Shown here: one piece after another, positions 34,761-44,631 of the stretch | Numbering within the stretch: the first letter of the stretch is position 1 | How the letters are laid out: the number at the start of each line of letters is the position of its first letter | Source of the DNA: Rhodospirillales bacterium | Lineage (GTDB): Bacteria; Pseudomonadota; Gammaproteobacteria; Burkholderiales; Burkholderiaceae_D | NCBI GenBank assembly: GCA_903970305.1 | Contig: CAJCID010000238.1 | Location: 1 to 44,838, forward strand | Direction: 5' to 3' | DNA: 44,838 nt | Program-made: the position numbers and the translations under genes | Notes under the pieces: generated by a model | Databases searched by the model: none | What the model was told of the DNA's origin: nothing | The model's input: the letters and a program-made list of their open reading frames with translations, nothing else

Positions 34761-35825
34761 ATGGCACTCGTATCCATGCGCCAATTGTTGGACCACGCGG
34801 CCGAGCACGGCTATGGCCTGCCGGCGTTCAATGTCAACAATCTCGAGCAGGTCCAGGCCATCATGGCCGCCGCCGCCGAGATGGACAGTCCCGTCATCAT
34901 GCAGGCCTCCGCCGGGGCCAGGAAGTATGCAGGTGAAGCGTTCCTTCGACACCTTATCGAAGCGGCCGTCGAGACCTATCCTGATATCCCCGTGGTCATG
35001 CATCAGGATCATGGTCAGTCGCCGGCAGTCTGTGTGCAGGCGATGCGTCTGGGGTTCTCCAGCGTGATGATGGACGGCTCGTTGATGGAGGATGGCAAGA
35101 GTATCGCCGAGTATGAGTACAACATCGGTGTGACGCGCAAGGTCGTCGACATCGCACACGCCATCGGCGTGACCGTTGAAGGTGAGCTCGGCTGCCTCGG
35201 CTCTCTGGAGACGATGCAAGGCGACAAGGAGGACGGCCATGGTGCAGACGGGGCGATGACGCGTGATCAGCTCTTGACCGACCCGGACCAGGCAGCCGAT
35301 TTTGTCAAGAACACCCAGGTCGATGCGCTGGCGATCGCGATCGGAACGAGTCATGGGGCCTACAAGTTCACACGCAAGCCGACCGGGGACATCCTCGCCA
35401 TCGATCGGATCAAGGCGATTCACGCGCGGATCCCGAATACGCACCTGGTCATGCACGGCTCGTCCTCGGTACCGCAGGATCTGCTTGAGACGATTCGCGC
35501 CCACGGCGGCGCGATGAAGGAGACCTATGGTGTGCCCGTGGAGGAAATCCAGGAGGGCATCAAGTATGGGGTGCGCAAGATCAATATCGATACCGACATC
35601 CGACTGGCCATGACTGCAGCGGTACGCAAATACCTGCACGAGAACCCTGAGAAATTCGATCCGCGCGATTTTCTGAAGCCCGCGATGGCCGCGGCCAGGG
35701 CCATCTGCAAGGAGCGCTACGAACAGTTCGGCTGTGCCGGACAGGCCTCGCGCATCAAGCCCCAGAGCCTTAGCCGGATCGCCGAGCGCTACAAGAAGGG
35801 AGAGCTCTCCCAGACCGTGCAATGA
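34761..35825 (+). CDS. fba: Class II fructose-bisphosphate aldolase, Calvin subtype
   Basis: 354 residues. The Zn-binding HQDHGQ, the [12 protein letters not shown] element, [17 protein letters not shown] and [18 protein letters not shown] are diagnostic of class II aldolases of the Calvin/CbbA subtype. AGGAG lies just before the ATG. It interconverts fructose-1,6-bisphosphate with the triose phosphates. No Rubisco or phosphoribulokinase gene is in this window, so autotrophy cannot be claimed. It is followed by a GC hairpin and then purC. Confidence 0.96.
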   Translation: MALVSMRQLLDHAAEHGYGLPAFNVNNLEQVQAIMAAAAEMDSPVIMQASAGARKYAGEAFLRHLIEAAVETYPDIPVVMHQDHGQSPAVCVQAMRLGFSSVMMDGSLMEDGKSIAEYEYNIGVTRKVVDIAHAIGVTVEGELGCLGSLETMQGDKEDGHGADGAMTRDQLLTDPDQAADFVKNTQVDALAIAIGTSHGAYKFTRKPTGDILAIDRIKAIHARIPNTHLVMHGSSSVPQDLLETIRAHGGAMKETYGVPVEEIQEGIKYGVRKINIDTDIRLAMTAAVRKYLHENPEKFDPRDFLKPAMAAARAICKERYEQFGCAGQASRIKPQSLSRIAERYKKGELSQTVQ

Positions 35826-35856
35826 GCCCGACGTACCGGATCCCCTGAAGCCTTCT

Positions 35857-35875
35857 GCCCGGCGCTGTGCCGGGC
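35857..35875 (+). repeat. GC-rich stem-loop between fba and purC
   Basis: GCCCGGC (35857-35863) and GCCGGGC (35869-35875) form a perfect 7-bp stem with the loop GCTGT, 32 nt after the fba stop and 17 nt before the purC start. No T-run follows. It may be an mRNA processing or protecting hairpin that uncouples purC levels from glycolysis genes. Confidence 0.45.
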
Positions 35876-35891
35876 CCCGTCCCTTCCTGCC

Positions 35892-36773
35892 ATGACCTCC
35901 ACCCTGTTCGAGTCGTCCCTGCATTCCCTGCCGCTCATCGGGCGCGGCAAAGTCCGCGAGAACTATGCGCTCGGACTCGACCGCATGCTGATCGTCACCA
36001 GCGACAGGCTGTCCGCCTTTGATGTGATCATGCAGGAGCCGATACCGGGTAAGGGTGTGGTGCTGAACGCCATGGCGAATTTCTGGTTCGCAAGGCTCGC
36101 CCACGTCGTCCCCAATCATCTGACGGATGTGAACCCGGAATCGGTCGTCGCCTCCGATGAGATCGAGCAGGTGCGCGGTCGCGCCGTCGTGGTGAAAAAG
36201 CTCCGGCCGATCCCGATCGAGGCGGTGGTACGGGGCTATCTTGCGGGTTCGGGATGGAAGGACTACCAGGCGCAGGGCGCGATCTGCGGCGTAACCCTGC
36301 CCGCGGGTCTGCGCAACGCCGAAAAGCTTCCCCAACCCATCTTCACGCCTGCGACCAAGGCCGAGATGGGCCATCATGACGAGAACATCACCTGGGACCA
36401 GATGGCGCACGCAATCGGAGCAGAGTTGGCACGACAGGTCCGCGAAGTCAGCCTCGAGTTATACCGGCAGGCGAGCGAGTATGCCGCCACGCGCGGCATC
36501 CTGATTGCTGACACCAAGTTTGAGTTCGGTCAGGACGACAGCGGCAGGCTCGTCTTGATGGACGAAGTGCTCACCGCCGATTCGTCGCGCTTCTGGCCAG
36601 CCGAGGAGTACACTCCGGGCAGCAATCCCCCCTCGTTCGACAAGCAGTTCGTGCGGGATTATCTCGAATCGATCAACTGGAACAAGACTGCGCCGGCGCC
36701 GCACCTGCCCGAAGAGATTGTTGAGCGCACCGCCGCGAAGTATCGCGAGGCACTGAGCCGCCTGACCGGATAG
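35892..36773 (+). CDS. purC: PurC, SAICAR synthase (phosphoribosylaminoimidazole-succinocarboxamide synthase)
   Basis: 293 residues. It has the N-terminal nucleotide-binding region [50 protein letters not shown], and the C-terminal DTKFEFG and [12 protein letters not shown]. It is the longer form (about 290-300 residues) usual in proteobacteria and yeast-like types. It joins aspartate to CAIR in purine synthesis. It stands after fba and is separated from purE-purK by a FimV-like gene. Confidence 0.96.
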   Translation: MTSTLFESSLHSLPLIGRGKVRENYALGLDRMLIVTSDRLSAFDVIMQEPIPGKGVVLNAMANFWFARLAHVVPNHLTDVNPESVVASDEIEQVRGRAVVVKKLRPIPIEAVVRGYLAGSGWKDYQAQGAICGVTLPAGLRNAEKLPQPIFTPATKAEMGHHDENITWDQMAHAIGAELARQVREVSLELYRQASEYAATRGILIADTKFEFGQDDSGRLVLMDEVLTADSSRFWPAEEYTPGSNPPSFDKQFVRDYLESINWNKTAPAPHLPEEIVERTAAKYREALSRLTG

Positions 36774-37050
36774 GGTGCTCACGGGCTTTGGGCCCCGCTG
36801 CAGCTCAGGCGTGGGGCGCGAGGGTGTCGCGTTGACAAGACCGTGGTTATCCCGAATCATTCGGGTCTTGGCGAGTCCGGACCCGGCGCCTCCTTAGTAC
36901 CCTTATAAATTGATCCCAGGATGAGAGGCCTGCCTTACCCCAACGTGTGCGCCCTTGCCGAATTTTCCGGCTGTACCGCCCTCCACCGAGATCAGATGCA
37001 ATGGGTAGAAGCGATCCCGTCGGACCAGGATCACCGGCCCTGAGTCGACG
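36774..37050. other. 277-bp gap between purC and the FimV-like gene
   Basis: It contains a TTGACA (36832-36837) with AATCAT 17 bp downstream (36855-36860), which could be a promoter, overlapped by a small inverted repeat CCCGAA/TTCGGG (36851-36856 and 36860-36865). TATAAA occurs at 36904-36909 without a -35. I see no coding sequence here. Confidence 0.45.
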
Positions 37051-37971
37051 ATGAGTTCCCAGTCTCTTTCCATGGGCGCCATCATCGGCATCATCGCCGG
37101 AGTTGTTCTGGTGCTGCTCTTTCTGGCCGTCTTGCTCGTCATCGTACGCCGCGAGTCGAGCCGGGCCAAAGAACGCGCGCTCGAACGCGCCCGAGCCAGT
37201 GCAACGCGGCGCCAGGCGTCGGGGCGCTCTGCCTCTGCATGGGAGGGGGCCGATGCGGCACGGGGCGCACGAGATGCACCCCGGCCGCGCGTGGTCGAAG
37301 CCGAATTGCCACCGATCACGATGAATACGACCGACTGGGGCACGGGGACGGCCGAGCCGGGCGATACCCAATCGGCACTGATCGCCTCGCAAACCGGCGC
37401 CGGCGGAGATGCGGCCGGCGTCTATCGGACGGGCTTTAATCCCTTCTACAAGAGCACCAGCCATATCCAGGTCGAGGAGGTCGCCGACCTCGTCCAGCAG
37501 GCCGAGCTGATGGTGACTCTCGAGAACTACCCGGTCGCCATCAGTATGTTGACGCGCCACATTCGCGAGACCGAGAAACCGGTACCGAAGGCGTGGCTGC
37601 TCCTTTTCGAGCTCTATCTGAAGACCGGAAGGCGCGATCAGTACGAGAATCTGGCCAAGGGGTTCCGGGCGCTCTTTAACGCGCGCGTTCCGCCCTGGGA
37701 TACTCAGCTGAGCGACGATGCGCGAGGCCTGGAGTCGTACACCGCGGTCATGGGCAAGCTGCAGCGCCTTTGGGGACTGCCCAGCTGCCGGGATTTCCTC
37801 GAATCGCTGCTCTATGACGACCGGGGGGGTGCCCGGGAAGGTTTCACCCTGTCGGCGTATTCAGAGATCCTGTTCCTGGTCGAGATCATCCAGACAGCAG
37901 CCTTGCTTGACGAGGAAGAACAAGAGCGCCGCAAGATCGAACTGAAACTGCAGTCGGACCGTCCGCTCTGA
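37051..37971 (+). CDS. Membrane-anchored protein with FimV/TPR-like C-terminal helical region
   Basis: 306 residues. A single N-terminal membrane helix (GAIIGIIAGVVLVLLFLAVLLVIV) is followed by a basic, Ala/Arg-rich linker to about residue 115 with a conserved-looking TTDWGTG. The helical region of about 130-290 begins VEEVADLVQQAELMVTLENYPVAISML and continues with WLLLFELYLKTGRRDQYENLAKGFRALFNARVP. This resembles the tetratricopeptide-like repeat region of FimV-type proteins in betaproteobacteria. No specific function can be assigned; a scaffold for protein contacts at the inner membrane is likely. ATG 37051 or 37072 could be the start. It is unusual to find it between purC and purE. Confidence 0.75.
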   Translation: MSSQSLSMGAIIGIIAGVVLVLLFLAVLLVIVRRESSRAKERALERARASATRRQASGRSASAWEGADAARGARDAPRPRVVEAELPPITMNTTDWGTGTAEPGDTQSALIASQTGAGGDAAGVYRTGFNPFYKSTSHIQVEEVADLVQQAELMVTLENYPVAISMLTRHIRETEKPVPKAWLLLFELYLKTGRRDQYENLAKGFRALFNARVPPWDTQLSDDARGLESYTAVMGKLQRLWGLPSCRDFLESLLYDDRGGAREGFTLSAYSEILFLVEIIQTAALLDEEEQERRKIELKLQSDRPL

Positions 37972-38009
37972 AACGACCTGGGCCCTCCCGATGGGGACCA
38001 AGGCTCAGT

Positions 38010-38015
38010 TAAAAT
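38010..38015 (+). promoter_or_regulatory. Possible -10 box for purE-purK
   Basis: TAAAAT in the string GTTAAAATGG, 25 nt before the purE ATG, resembles the one ahead of tkt. No -35 box is recognisable, so confidence is low. Confidence 0.28.
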
Positions 38016-38039
38016 GGACGCTTTAGCGAGTAGAGCCCA

Positions 38040-38558
38040 ATGTCCGACGCATCCAAGATGCACCAGAGTGAGCGCGATCCCGTCGTCGGCGTGGTCATGG
38101 GTAGTGCAAGCGACTGGGAAGTCATGCGCCATGCAGTCGAGACCTTGCGTGAGTTCGATGTGCCCTGCGAGGCCAGGGTCATTTCTGCGCATCGCATGCC
38201 CGAAGACATGCTGGCCTATGCCGCTGCCGCCAGACAGCGGGGCCTTGCGGCGATCATCGCCGGGGCGGGTGGCGCCGCCCACCTGCCCGGTATGGTGGCC
38301 TCGATGACCCAGATTCCCGTCCTGGGCGTACCGGTCCCCTCGAAGTACCTGCGCGGCGAAGACTCATTGCTCTCGATCGTCCAGATGCCCAAGGGCGTGC
38401 CGGTGGCGACGTTTGCCATCGGCGAAGCCGGCGCTGTCAATGCCGCACTGCACGCGGTGGCGATCCTGTCCCGCCATGATCGCGAACTGTGCGAGCGCCT
38501 CGCTGCATTTCGCGCGGAACAGACCGCTGCGGCACGCTCGGCCAAGCTTCCCGAATGA
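38040..38558 (+). CDS. purE: PurE, N5-carboxyaminoimidazole ribonucleotide mutase
   Basis: 172 residues. It has the PurE signature [12 protein letters not shown], the [10 protein letters not shown] active-site segment with its histidine, [13 protein letters not shown] and [28 protein letters not shown]. It converts N5-CAIR to CAIR. Its stop overlaps the ATG of purK (ATGA at 38555-38558), so the two are translationally coupled. Confidence 0.97.
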   Translation: MSDASKMHQSERDPVVGVVMGSASDWEVMRHAVETLREFDVPCEARVISAHRMPEDMLAYAAAARQRGLAAIIAGAGGAAHLPGMVASMTQIPVLGVPVPSKYLRGEDSLLSIVQMPKGVPVATFAIGEAGAVNAALHAVAILSRHDRELCERLAAFRAEQTAAARSAKLPE

Positions 38559-39760
38559 TCCGGCAGGTGCCGTCCGCCTCGCCGATCAACCCCATGTTGC
38601 CTTCCCCGATACTTCCCGGCGCCTGGCTCGGTCTTCTGGGCGGTGGCCAGCTGGGCCGCATGTTCGCCATGGCCGCGCAAAGCCTGGGCTATCGAGTCGC
38701 CGTCCTCGAGCCTGAACCGGATGCGCCCGCAGCGGCGGTCGCGGATCTGCAGATCACCGCGGACTATGACGATCCACGAGGGCTCGAGAGACTGGGCGCC
38801 TTGTGCGCTGCAGTCACGACCGAGTTCGAGAACGTCCCTGCGGCGAGCCTCATGTGGCTTGCCGAGCACATCGAGGTCAGTCCGACTGCCGCCAGCGTGG
38901 CTGTGGCCCAGGATCGGGGTGAGGAGAAGCGCTTCATAGAGGGCAGCGGCCTTCCGGTCACGCCCTATGCGCTCATCAATCAGGAAAGCGACCTGTCTGG
39001 GCTCACCGAATCGATCTGGCCGGGCATTCTGAAGGCGCGCCGCTTCGGCTACGACGGCAAGGGGCAGGCCAGGGTTGAAGGCGAAGAGAGCGCCCGGCGC
39101 GCCTTCCGGGAGCTTGGCGGCGTGCCGTGCGTGCTCGAGAAGCGCCTTGATCTCGACTTCGAGATCTCGGTCGTGGTCGCGCGCAGCGCCGATGGCAGTA
39201 CCGAGTCCTATCCGATCTCCCAGAACACGCATGTGAACGGGATCCTCTCTGTCTCGGCCGTGCCCGGGCCACGCGTGGACCCGGAACTGGCCAAGAAGGC
39301 GCGCGCTGCCGCCTTGCACCTGGCAATGCGCCTCGAGTACGTCGGGGTTCTCTGTGTGGAGTTCTTCGTGGAGAGGAACGGAACCCTGCTGGTCAACGAG
39401 ATTGCGCCCAGACCGCACAACAGCGGTCATTACAGCATCGATGCCTGCGCCTCCAGTCAGTTCGAGCAGCAGGTCCGTACGCTCGCTGGACTGCCCCTGG
39501 GTAGCACGCGCCAGCATAGTGCCGCGGTGATGCTGAATCTCTTGGGCGATCTCTGGTTCGACCGCGAGGGAAAGGGCCCAAGCGAGCCGGACTGGGCGGC
39601 CGTACTCCGCTATCCCGGCGCGAGGCTCCATCTGTACGGTAAGCGGGAAGCGCGACCGGCCCGCAAGATGGGCCATCTGACCGTCGTCGCCGAAGATCCG
39701 GCAAAGGCCAGGGAGGAGGCACTCTCGATCGCTGCCCTCTTGGGCATTGCTCCCTGGTAG
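38555..39760 (+). CDS. purK: PurK, N5-carboxyaminoimidazole ribonucleotide synthase
   Basis: 401 residues from ATG 38555 overlapping the purE stop; ATG 38594 (388 residues) is a possible alternative just before the family core [23 protein letters not shown]-grasp features follow: [59 protein letters not shown]. It uses ATP and bicarbonate to carboxylate AIR for PurE. It is followed after 12 bp by the Sua5-type gene. Confidence 0.96.
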   Translation: MIRQVPSASPINPMLPSPILPGAWLGLLGGGQLGRMFAMAAQSLGYRVAVLEPEPDAPAAAVADLQITADYDDPRGLERLGALCAAVTTEFENVPAASLMWLAEHIEVSPTAASVAVAQDRGEEKRFIEGSGLPVTPYALINQESDLSGLTESIWPGILKARRFGYDGKGQARVEGEESARRAFRELGGVPCVLEKRLDLDFEISVVVARSADGSTESYPISQNTHVNGILSVSAVPGPRVDPELAKKARAAALHLAMRLEYVGVLCVEFFVERNGTLLVNEIAPRPHNSGHYSIDACASSQFEQQVRTLAGLPLGSTRQHSAAVMLNLLGDLWFDREGKGPSEPDWAAVLRYPGARLHLYGKREARPARKMGHLTVVAEDPAKAREEALSIAALLGIAPW

Positions 39761-39772
39761 GGCTCGCGCCGC

Positions 39773-40774
39773 ATGCGCAGCGAAGCTCCAGCCGCGCCGA
39801 CCCCGTCGGCTGCCGAAATAGAGAGGGCCGTCGCGCGCCTCAAAGAGGGGGGACTCGTCGCCTTTCCCACCGAAACAGTCTACGGTCTGGGTGCGGACGC
39901 GCGCAATCCGGCCGCGGTTTCACGCATCTTTGCGAAGAAGGACCGACCCCGCAATCACCCCTTGATCGTGCATCTGGCAGGGCCTTCTGGCCTTGGCTAC
40001 TGGGCCGAGAGCGTGCCCCAGGTCGCAGAGCGGTTGATCGCAGAGTATTGGCCCGGACCCTTGACCCTGGTCCTAGGACGCCGAGCCGATGTGCCACTGG
40101 AGGTGACCGGTGGGCAGGACACGGTCGCGCTGCGTTGTCCCGCGCATCCCGTCGCGCGCCTGCTCCTGGCCGGATTTGAGCAGGGCCAGCCCGGTGCGGG
40201 TCTTGCCGCACCTTCTGCGAACCGCTTCGGACGGATCAGTCCGACGACCGCCGCCCACGTCCGGGAGGAGTTTGGCGAGTCGGTGATGATCCTCGACGGC
40301 GGTCCGGCCGAGGTGGGGATCGAATCCACGATTCTCGATTTGTCCAGGCTCGATTCCGTAGGTCCGGTGCTTCTGCGGCCTGGCGCGATCAGCCTCGACG
40401 AGATTGCCTGCTGCCTGGGCGCCGCGGTCGGCCATGCCAGTGAGCACGCCCACGGGCCGCGCGTGTCGGGTGGCCTTCTCGCCCACTACGCGCCACGGGC
40501 AAGGCTCCGCCTCGTGGCTGCAGGCGATCTGGCCCGAGCCTCCGCAGATGTCGCCGTCTGGTCTTATTCGTTGCCCCAAAAGCAAGCTCACCCGGCGTGG
40601 CTCGCGGCGCCTCACGATCCGTTGGGTTATGCGCGCGAACTCTACGCGGTCCTGCGCCAGTTCGACGCGGCCCGGACAGCCGAGATCTGGCTGGAAGCCC
40701 CGCCCAAAGGCCCGGCTTGGGAGGCGATCTGGGACCGTCTGGAGCGCGCGGTAGCCGGCTCCGGTCAAGGCTGA
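39773..40774 (+). CDS. sua5: L-threonylcarbamoyladenylate synthase, Sua5-type (long form)
   Basis: 333 residues: an N-terminal YrdC domain (FPTETVYGLGADARN, KDRPRNHPLIVH, YWPGPLTLVL, APSANRFGRISPTTAAHV) of about 200 residues plus a C-terminal Sua5 domain starting near SGGLLAHYAPRARLRL. The fused form distinguishes Sua5 from the shorter TsaC. It makes the threonylcarbamoyl-AMP used for t6A in tRNA. It probably shares the purE-purK transcript. It converges with chrA, with 11 bp between the stops. Confidence 0.93.
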   Translation: MRSEAPAAPTPSAAEIERAVARLKEGGLVAFPTETVYGLGADARNPAAVSRIFAKKDRPRNHPLIVHLAGPSGLGYWAESVPQVAERLIAEYWPGPLTLVLGRRADVPLEVTGGQDTVALRCPAHPVARLLLAGFEQGQPGAGLAAPSANRFGRISPTTAAHVREEFGESVMILDGGPAEVGIESTILDLSRLDSVGPVLLRPGAISLDEIACCLGAAVGHASEHAHGPRVSGGLLAHYAPRARLRLVAAGDLARASADVAVWSYSLPQKQAHPAWLAAPHDPLGYARELYAVLRQFDAARTAEIWLEAPPKGPAWEAIWDRLERAVAGSGQG

Positions 40775-40785
40775 ACTCGTCGAGG

Positions 40786-42021
40786 CTAAGCGAGAAGCGC
40801 GCCCCGTGCGAGGCAGACCGCGACGACGAGGACGACGATTGCCAGCGGCGGCCACCTCCCGCCGATCAGGGCGAGCGCGCCACACAGGGCGACGACGCCA
40901 TCCCAGGGCTGCCCGATCGACTGCACCAGTAACGGATTGATCCAAGTGGCCAGGAGCAGGCCAACGACTCCCGCGTTCAATCCGGCGAGCGCCCGATGCA
41001 TGCCTCTTGCGCGTTGCAGGAAGTCCCAGAGTGGGGGTGCCGCAAGGACCAGCAAGAACGACGGCGCAAATATGGCGAGGACGGCGATGAGCCCTCCCCA
41101 GACCCCGTTCGGCGGCTCATGAGCGGCGCTGCCGAGATAGCCGGCGATCGTGAAGAGGGGGCCAGGGAGCGCCTGCGCAGCCCCATAACCGGCCAGCAAT
41201 GTGCCATCCGACACCAGTCCCGCATGGACGATCGAGGACTGCAACAGCGCAAGGACGACGTGCCCCCCACCAAAGACCAAGGCCCCGATCCGGAAGTAGG
41301 TGTTGAATTCGCGCAGCTCCGCTTCAGGCCAGCTCGCTGCCGCAATGGGCAGCACGACGAGAAGCAGAACGAGCAATCCGATCGCCCACAGGCCCGCTTT
41401 CGCCCGACCGGTTGGTCGTGGGTCGGTTTGCGGGGCGCGCTCACGCGCAATAACGAGAAAGCCCAGTCCCCCTGAAAGGAGCATCAGGCCAAGCTCGGCG
41501 ACGGGGCTCGTCCAGAACAGGGCCGCGCTCGCCACCGCCAGAGCAATGAGGCGGCGCGGCGCATCCGGGCACAGGCTCGTCGCCATTCCAAGGAGGGCCT
41601 GGGCCACGATCACGACGGCGACCAAGGAGAAGCCATGGATGAGGTCGGCGTTCAGGCTGTGCCGCGCCTGCCCCGTCCAGCATCCCAGGCTGATCATGAT
41701 GAAGGCCGAAGGCAGGGTAAACGCAATCCAGGCCACGAGGCATCCTGCCCATCCTGCCCGGCGCAGTCCAAGCGTCATGCCCACCTGGGTGCTCGTCGGG
41801 CCGGGAAGGGTGTGGCACATCGCGACGATCGCCGCATAGCTTGCCTCCCCGAGCCAGTGACGTCTGACGACGAACTCGTGACGAAAATACCCCAAGTGCG
41901 CGATCGGTCCGCCAAAGGACGTCAAGCCCAGCTTCAGAAAGACGAGGAAGATCTCGAGAAGGACGAGCGGACCGGCGGCTGCGGATCGGTCCGCTTGGGC
42001 TCGCGCCGGGTCGGCTGCCAT
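40786..42021 (-). CDS. chrA: ChrA-family chromate efflux transporter (two CHR domains)
   Basis: 411 residues with about ten to twelve membrane helices in two homologous halves. The N-terminal half has SFGGPIAHLGYFRHEFVVRRHWL and CHTLPGPTSTQVGM; the C-terminal half has VFGGGHVVLALLQ and GYGAAQALPGPLFTIAGYLG. Both halves carry the CHR family signature, so it is the long-chain form, which in studied cases exports chromate. No chrB or other metal-resistance gene is nearby, so the in vivo substrate is not certain. It lies downstream of gcdH, separated by 86 bp containing a stem-loop. Confidence 0.93.
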   Translation of the reverse strand: MAADPARAQADRSAAAGPLVLLEIFLVFLKLGLTSFGGPIAHLGYFRHEFVVRRHWLGEASYAAIVAMCHTLPGPTSTQVGMTLGLRRAGWAGCLVAWIAFTLPSAFIMISLGCWTGQARHSLNADLIHGFSLVAVVIVAQALLGMATSLCPDAPRRLIALAVASAALFWTSPVAELGLMLLSGGLGFLVIARERAPQTDPRPTGRAKAGLWAIGLLVLLLVVLPIAAASWPEAELREFNTYFRIGALVFGGGHVVLALLQSSIVHAGLVSDGTLLAGYGAAQALPGPLFTIAGYLGSAAHEPPNGVWGGLIAVLAIFAPSFLLVLAAPPLWDFLQRARGMHRALAGLNAGVVGLLLATWINPLLVQSIGQPWDGVVALCGALALIGGRWPPLAIVVLVVAVCLARGALLA

Positions 42022-42049
42022 GCGCGCTGCGGTGCCTGCCTAGTCCCGA

Positions 42050-42077
42050 GTCAGCCAAGAGGGCCTCGTCGGCTGAC
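42050..42077. repeat. Stem-loop between gcdH and chrA
   Basis: GTCAGCC (42050-42056) and GGCTGAC (42071-42077) form a perfect 7-bp stem around a 14-nt loop that itself contains GAG/CTC complementarity. It lies 31 bp past the gcdH stop and 29 bp before the chrA start (both - strand). No T-run is present in either direction; a weak terminator, processing site or operator are all possible. Confidence 0.4.
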
Positions 42078-42107
42078 GCGCGCTCGCGCCAAGGCGGGAC
42101 CTCTTGG

Positions 42108-43310
42108 TCACTGGAACGCCTGGATTCCCGTCTGCGCGCGCCCGAGAATGAGCGCGTGGATGTCGTGCGTGCCTTCATAGGTGTTGACCACCTCGAGATT
42201 CACGAGGTGACGGATCACGCCGAACTCGTCGGAGATGCCGTTGCCACCCAGCATGTCGCGCGCCAAGCGCGCCACGTCAAGCGACTTGCCGCAGGAGTTG
42301 CGCTTCATGAGCGAGGTGATCTCAGGTGCTGCGCTCCCCTCATCTTTCATGCGGCCCAGACGCAGGCAGCCCGCCAGCCCGAGCGTGATCTCGGTCTGCA
42401 TATCGGCGAGCTTCTTTTGAATCAGCTGGTTGGCCGCCAGGGGGCGACCAAACTGTTTGCGATCGAGCACGTACTGGCGTGCGGTGTGCCAGCAGAACTC
42501 GGCCGCACCCAGGGCACCCCAGGCGATCCCGTAGCGCGCCGAATTCAGACAGGTGAAGGGACCCTTTAGACCGCGAACCTCGGGAAAGGCGTTCTCCTCC
42601 GGACAGAAGACGTTGTCCATCACGATCTCGCCGGTGATGGACGAGCGCAGGCCCACCTTGCCATGCACGGCCGGTGCCGACAGCCCCTTCATACCCTTCT
42701 CGAGAATGAAACCGCGAATCGCTCCCTCGTCATCCTTGGCCCAGATGACGAAGACATCGGCCACTGGCGAGTTCGTGATCCACATCTTCGCGCCCGAGAG
42801 CGAATAGCCGCCCGGGACTTTCCTGGCGCGCGTGATCATCGAGCCTGGATCGGAGCCATGATTGGGTTCGGTCAAGCCAAAGCAGCCAATCCACCGGCCT
42901 GCAGCCAGCTTGGGAAGAAATTTCTGACGCTGCGCCTCGGTACCGAACTCGAAGATGGGGACCATGACCAATGACGACTGCACGCTCATCATCGACCGGT
43001 AGCCGGAGTCGACATATTCGACTTCGCGGGCGATGAGACCATAGGCGACGTAGTTCAGTCCCGGTCCTCCATATTCCGTGGGGATGGTCGGACCCAGAAG
43101 ACCGATCTCGCCCATCTCCGGAAAGATGGCCAGGTCGGTCTTTTCGTGGCGGAACGCCTCGAGGATGCGCGGTGCAAGGCGATCTTTCGCGTAGGCCTGG
43201 GCCGCATCGCGCACCATGCGTTCGTCCTCGCTCAATTGCTGGTCGAGCAACAGCGGATCGTCCCACTTGAAGCGGGCCTTCAGTGCGGCAGATTGATCGG
43301 GAGCGTTCAT
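42108..43310 (-). CDS. gcdH: Glutaryl-CoA dehydrogenase
   Basis: 400 residues, the length expected for GcdH. Acyl-CoA dehydrogenase features: [33 protein letters not shown], the [17 protein letters not shown] segment typical of glutaryl-CoA dehydrogenases, [19 protein letters not shown] and catalytic Glu379 in [20 protein letters not shown]. It oxidises and decarboxylates glutaryl-CoA to crotonyl-CoA using FAD. The frame is open to 43394, but the family start is MNAPDQ at 43310. It follows the kynurenine genes on the same strand with a 107-bp gap. Confidence 0.95.
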   Translation of the reverse strand: MNAPDQSAALKARFKWDDPLLLDQQLSEDERMVRDAAQAYAKDRLAPRILEAFRHEKTDLAIFPEMGEIGLLGPTIPTEYGGPGLNYVAYGLIAREVEYVDSGYRSMMSVQSSLVMVPIFEFGTEAQRQKFLPKLAAGRWIGCFGLTEPNHGSDPGSMITRARKVPGGYSLSGAKMWITNSPVADVFVIWAKDDEGAIRGFILEKGMKGLSAPAVHGKVGLRSSITGEIVMDNVFCPEENAFPEVRGLKGPFTCLNSARYGIAWGALGAAEFCWHTARQYVLDRKQFGRPLAANQLIQKKLADMQTEITLGLAGCLRLGRMKDEGSAAPEITSLMKRNSCGKSLDVARLARDMLGGNGISDEFGVIRHLVNLEVVNTYEGTHDIHALILGRAQTGIQAFQ

Positions 43311-43417
43311 GGCTTTGGGACCGTTTGGAAAGGCGGCTGGCTCGCGAGAGCGAGATCCGTAGATTGTGCGCTGTGCCAGGCAGGAGCGCGACATTGCTAC
43401 TCTTGTGAATCCTTATT

Positions 43418-43810
43418 CTAGTCCGGAACGACCGCGGTTGCTTCGATCTCGAGACGGGCCCGGTCTTCGATCAGGGCGCTGACCTGGACTGCCGTCATCG
43501 CCGGATAGTGCCGGCCGATGATCTCGCGATAGAGCAGCCCCAACTCCGGTCCAAGCGCGAGGTATTCCCGCTTATCGAGCACATACCAGGTCAAGCGGGC
43601 GATATGGCGCGGCTTGGCCCCTGCCTCCTCGAGCACCAGAACGATATTCGTGAGCGCCTGGCGCGCCTGATCGAGAAAGCGATCGCTCTCGAACTCCTGG
43701 GCCGCGTTCCAGCCGATCTGGCCGGCAACGCAGACGATCGTGCCGCGGGCGGCGATGCCGTTGGCATAGCCGCGTGGTTTGGCCCAATGGGCCGGTTGGA
43801 GGGTTTTCAC
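43418..43810 (-). CDS. RidA-family (YjgF/Rid) protein
   Basis: 130 residues from a GTG at 43810 whose GTGA overlaps the kynA stop (43807-43810), so it is translationally coupled to kynA. Rid-family elements: [54 protein letters not shown], and a C-terminal [26 protein letters not shown]. The family includes enamine/imine deaminases and 2-aminomuconate deaminase. Being embedded after kynA suggests a role in tryptophan catabolism; which reaction is an open question. The catalytic Arg of classical RidA corresponds here to the Arg of [10 protein letters not shown], as far as I can align by eye. Confidence 0.88.
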   Translation of the reverse strand: MKTLQPAHWAKPRGYANGIAARGTIVCVAGQIGWNAAQEFESDRFLDQARQALTNIVLVLEEAGAKPRHIARLTWYVLDKREYLALGPELGLLYREIIGRHYPAMTAVQVSALIEDRARLEIEATAVVPD

Positions 43811-44631
43811 AGGTCGGTCCGCACCTTCCAGAGTTCGGGAAACAGCACCACATCGAGCATCTTGCGCAGATAGGACACCCCGCCTGTTCCGCCTGTGCCG
43901 CGCTTGAACCCGATGATGCGCTCGACGGTGGTCACGTGGCGAAAGCGCCACTGCCGAAATGCATCCTCGAGGTCGATCAACTCCTCGGCGAGCTCATAGA
44001 GGGCCCAGTACCGATCCGGGTCGCGGTAGACGCAAAGCCAGGCCGCCTCGACCTGTTCGCTAAAGGCGTACGGCTCGGACCAGTCACGTTCACAGCGGTC
44101 GAGCACAAAGCCGCGCCGGGCGAGGAGGCGCAAGGCCTCATCGTAGAGCGAGGGCGATTCAAAGGCATCCTTTAAGTACACGGTGAGTTCGGGCCGGTGC
44201 GCGTGGGGCTTGAGCATTGCGGCATTCTTGTTGCCCAGCAGGAACTCCACCTCCCGATACTGCCAGGACTGGAAGCCCGAGGACGATCCGAGATAGGGGC
44301 GCATCTTGCTGTACTCGGGTGGAGTGAGCGTGGACAGGACGTCCCAGCTGTGCACCAACTGTTCCATGATGCGTGACACCCGTGCGAGCATCTTGAAGGC
44401 GGGGGACAGATCGTCGGTGGCGATGGCCCCGCGCGCGGCCCTTAGTTCATGCAGCATGAGTTTCATCCAGAGCTCGCTCGTCTGATGCTGGATGATGAAG
44501 AGCATCTCGTTGTGATCGCCCGAGCGCAGATGCTGGGCATCGAGCACGCGCTCCAGATCCAGATAGTCGCCGTAGTCCATCTGATCGGTGAAGTCGGTCT
44601 TCGCGCCTTCCTTTGCCGGGTCGGTGCTCAT
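43807..44631 (-). CDS. kynA: KynA, tryptophan 2,3-dioxygenase
   Basis: 274 residues from ATG 44631. It carries the TDO signatures [59 protein letters not shown], the heme-ligand His region [28 protein letters not shown], and a C-terminal [12 protein letters not shown]. It opens the indole ring of tryptophan to N-formylkynurenine. The ATG overlaps the kynU stop (ATGA, 44628-44631) and its own stop overlaps the RidA-family start. The frame is open to 44670, but MSTDP is the family-like start. Confidence 0.97.
   Translation of the reverse strand: MSTDPAKEGAKTDFTDQMDYGDYLDLERVLDAQHLRSGDHNEMLFIIQHQTSELWMKLMLHELRAARGAIATDDLSPAFKMLARVSRIMEQLVHSWDVLSTLTPPEYSKMRPYLGSSSGFQSWQYREVEFLLGNKNAAMLKPHAHRPELTVYLKDAFESPSLYDEALRLLARRGFVLDRCERDWSEPYAFSEQVEAAWLCVYRDPDRYWALYELAEELIDLEDAFRQWRFRHVTTVERIIGFKRGTGGTGGVSYLRKMLDVVLFPELWKVRTDL

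Noticed and set aside
34419-36410. 663-codon - strand open frame across pyk, fba and purC
   Set aside because: It is a shadow of three well-identified enzymes, is rich in His/Arg/Asp repeats typical of reverse-complement GC-rich coding sequence, and has no recognisable domain.
38216-39676. 486-codon - strand frame opposite purE-purK
   Set aside because: It is a shadow of purE and purK and shows no family features.
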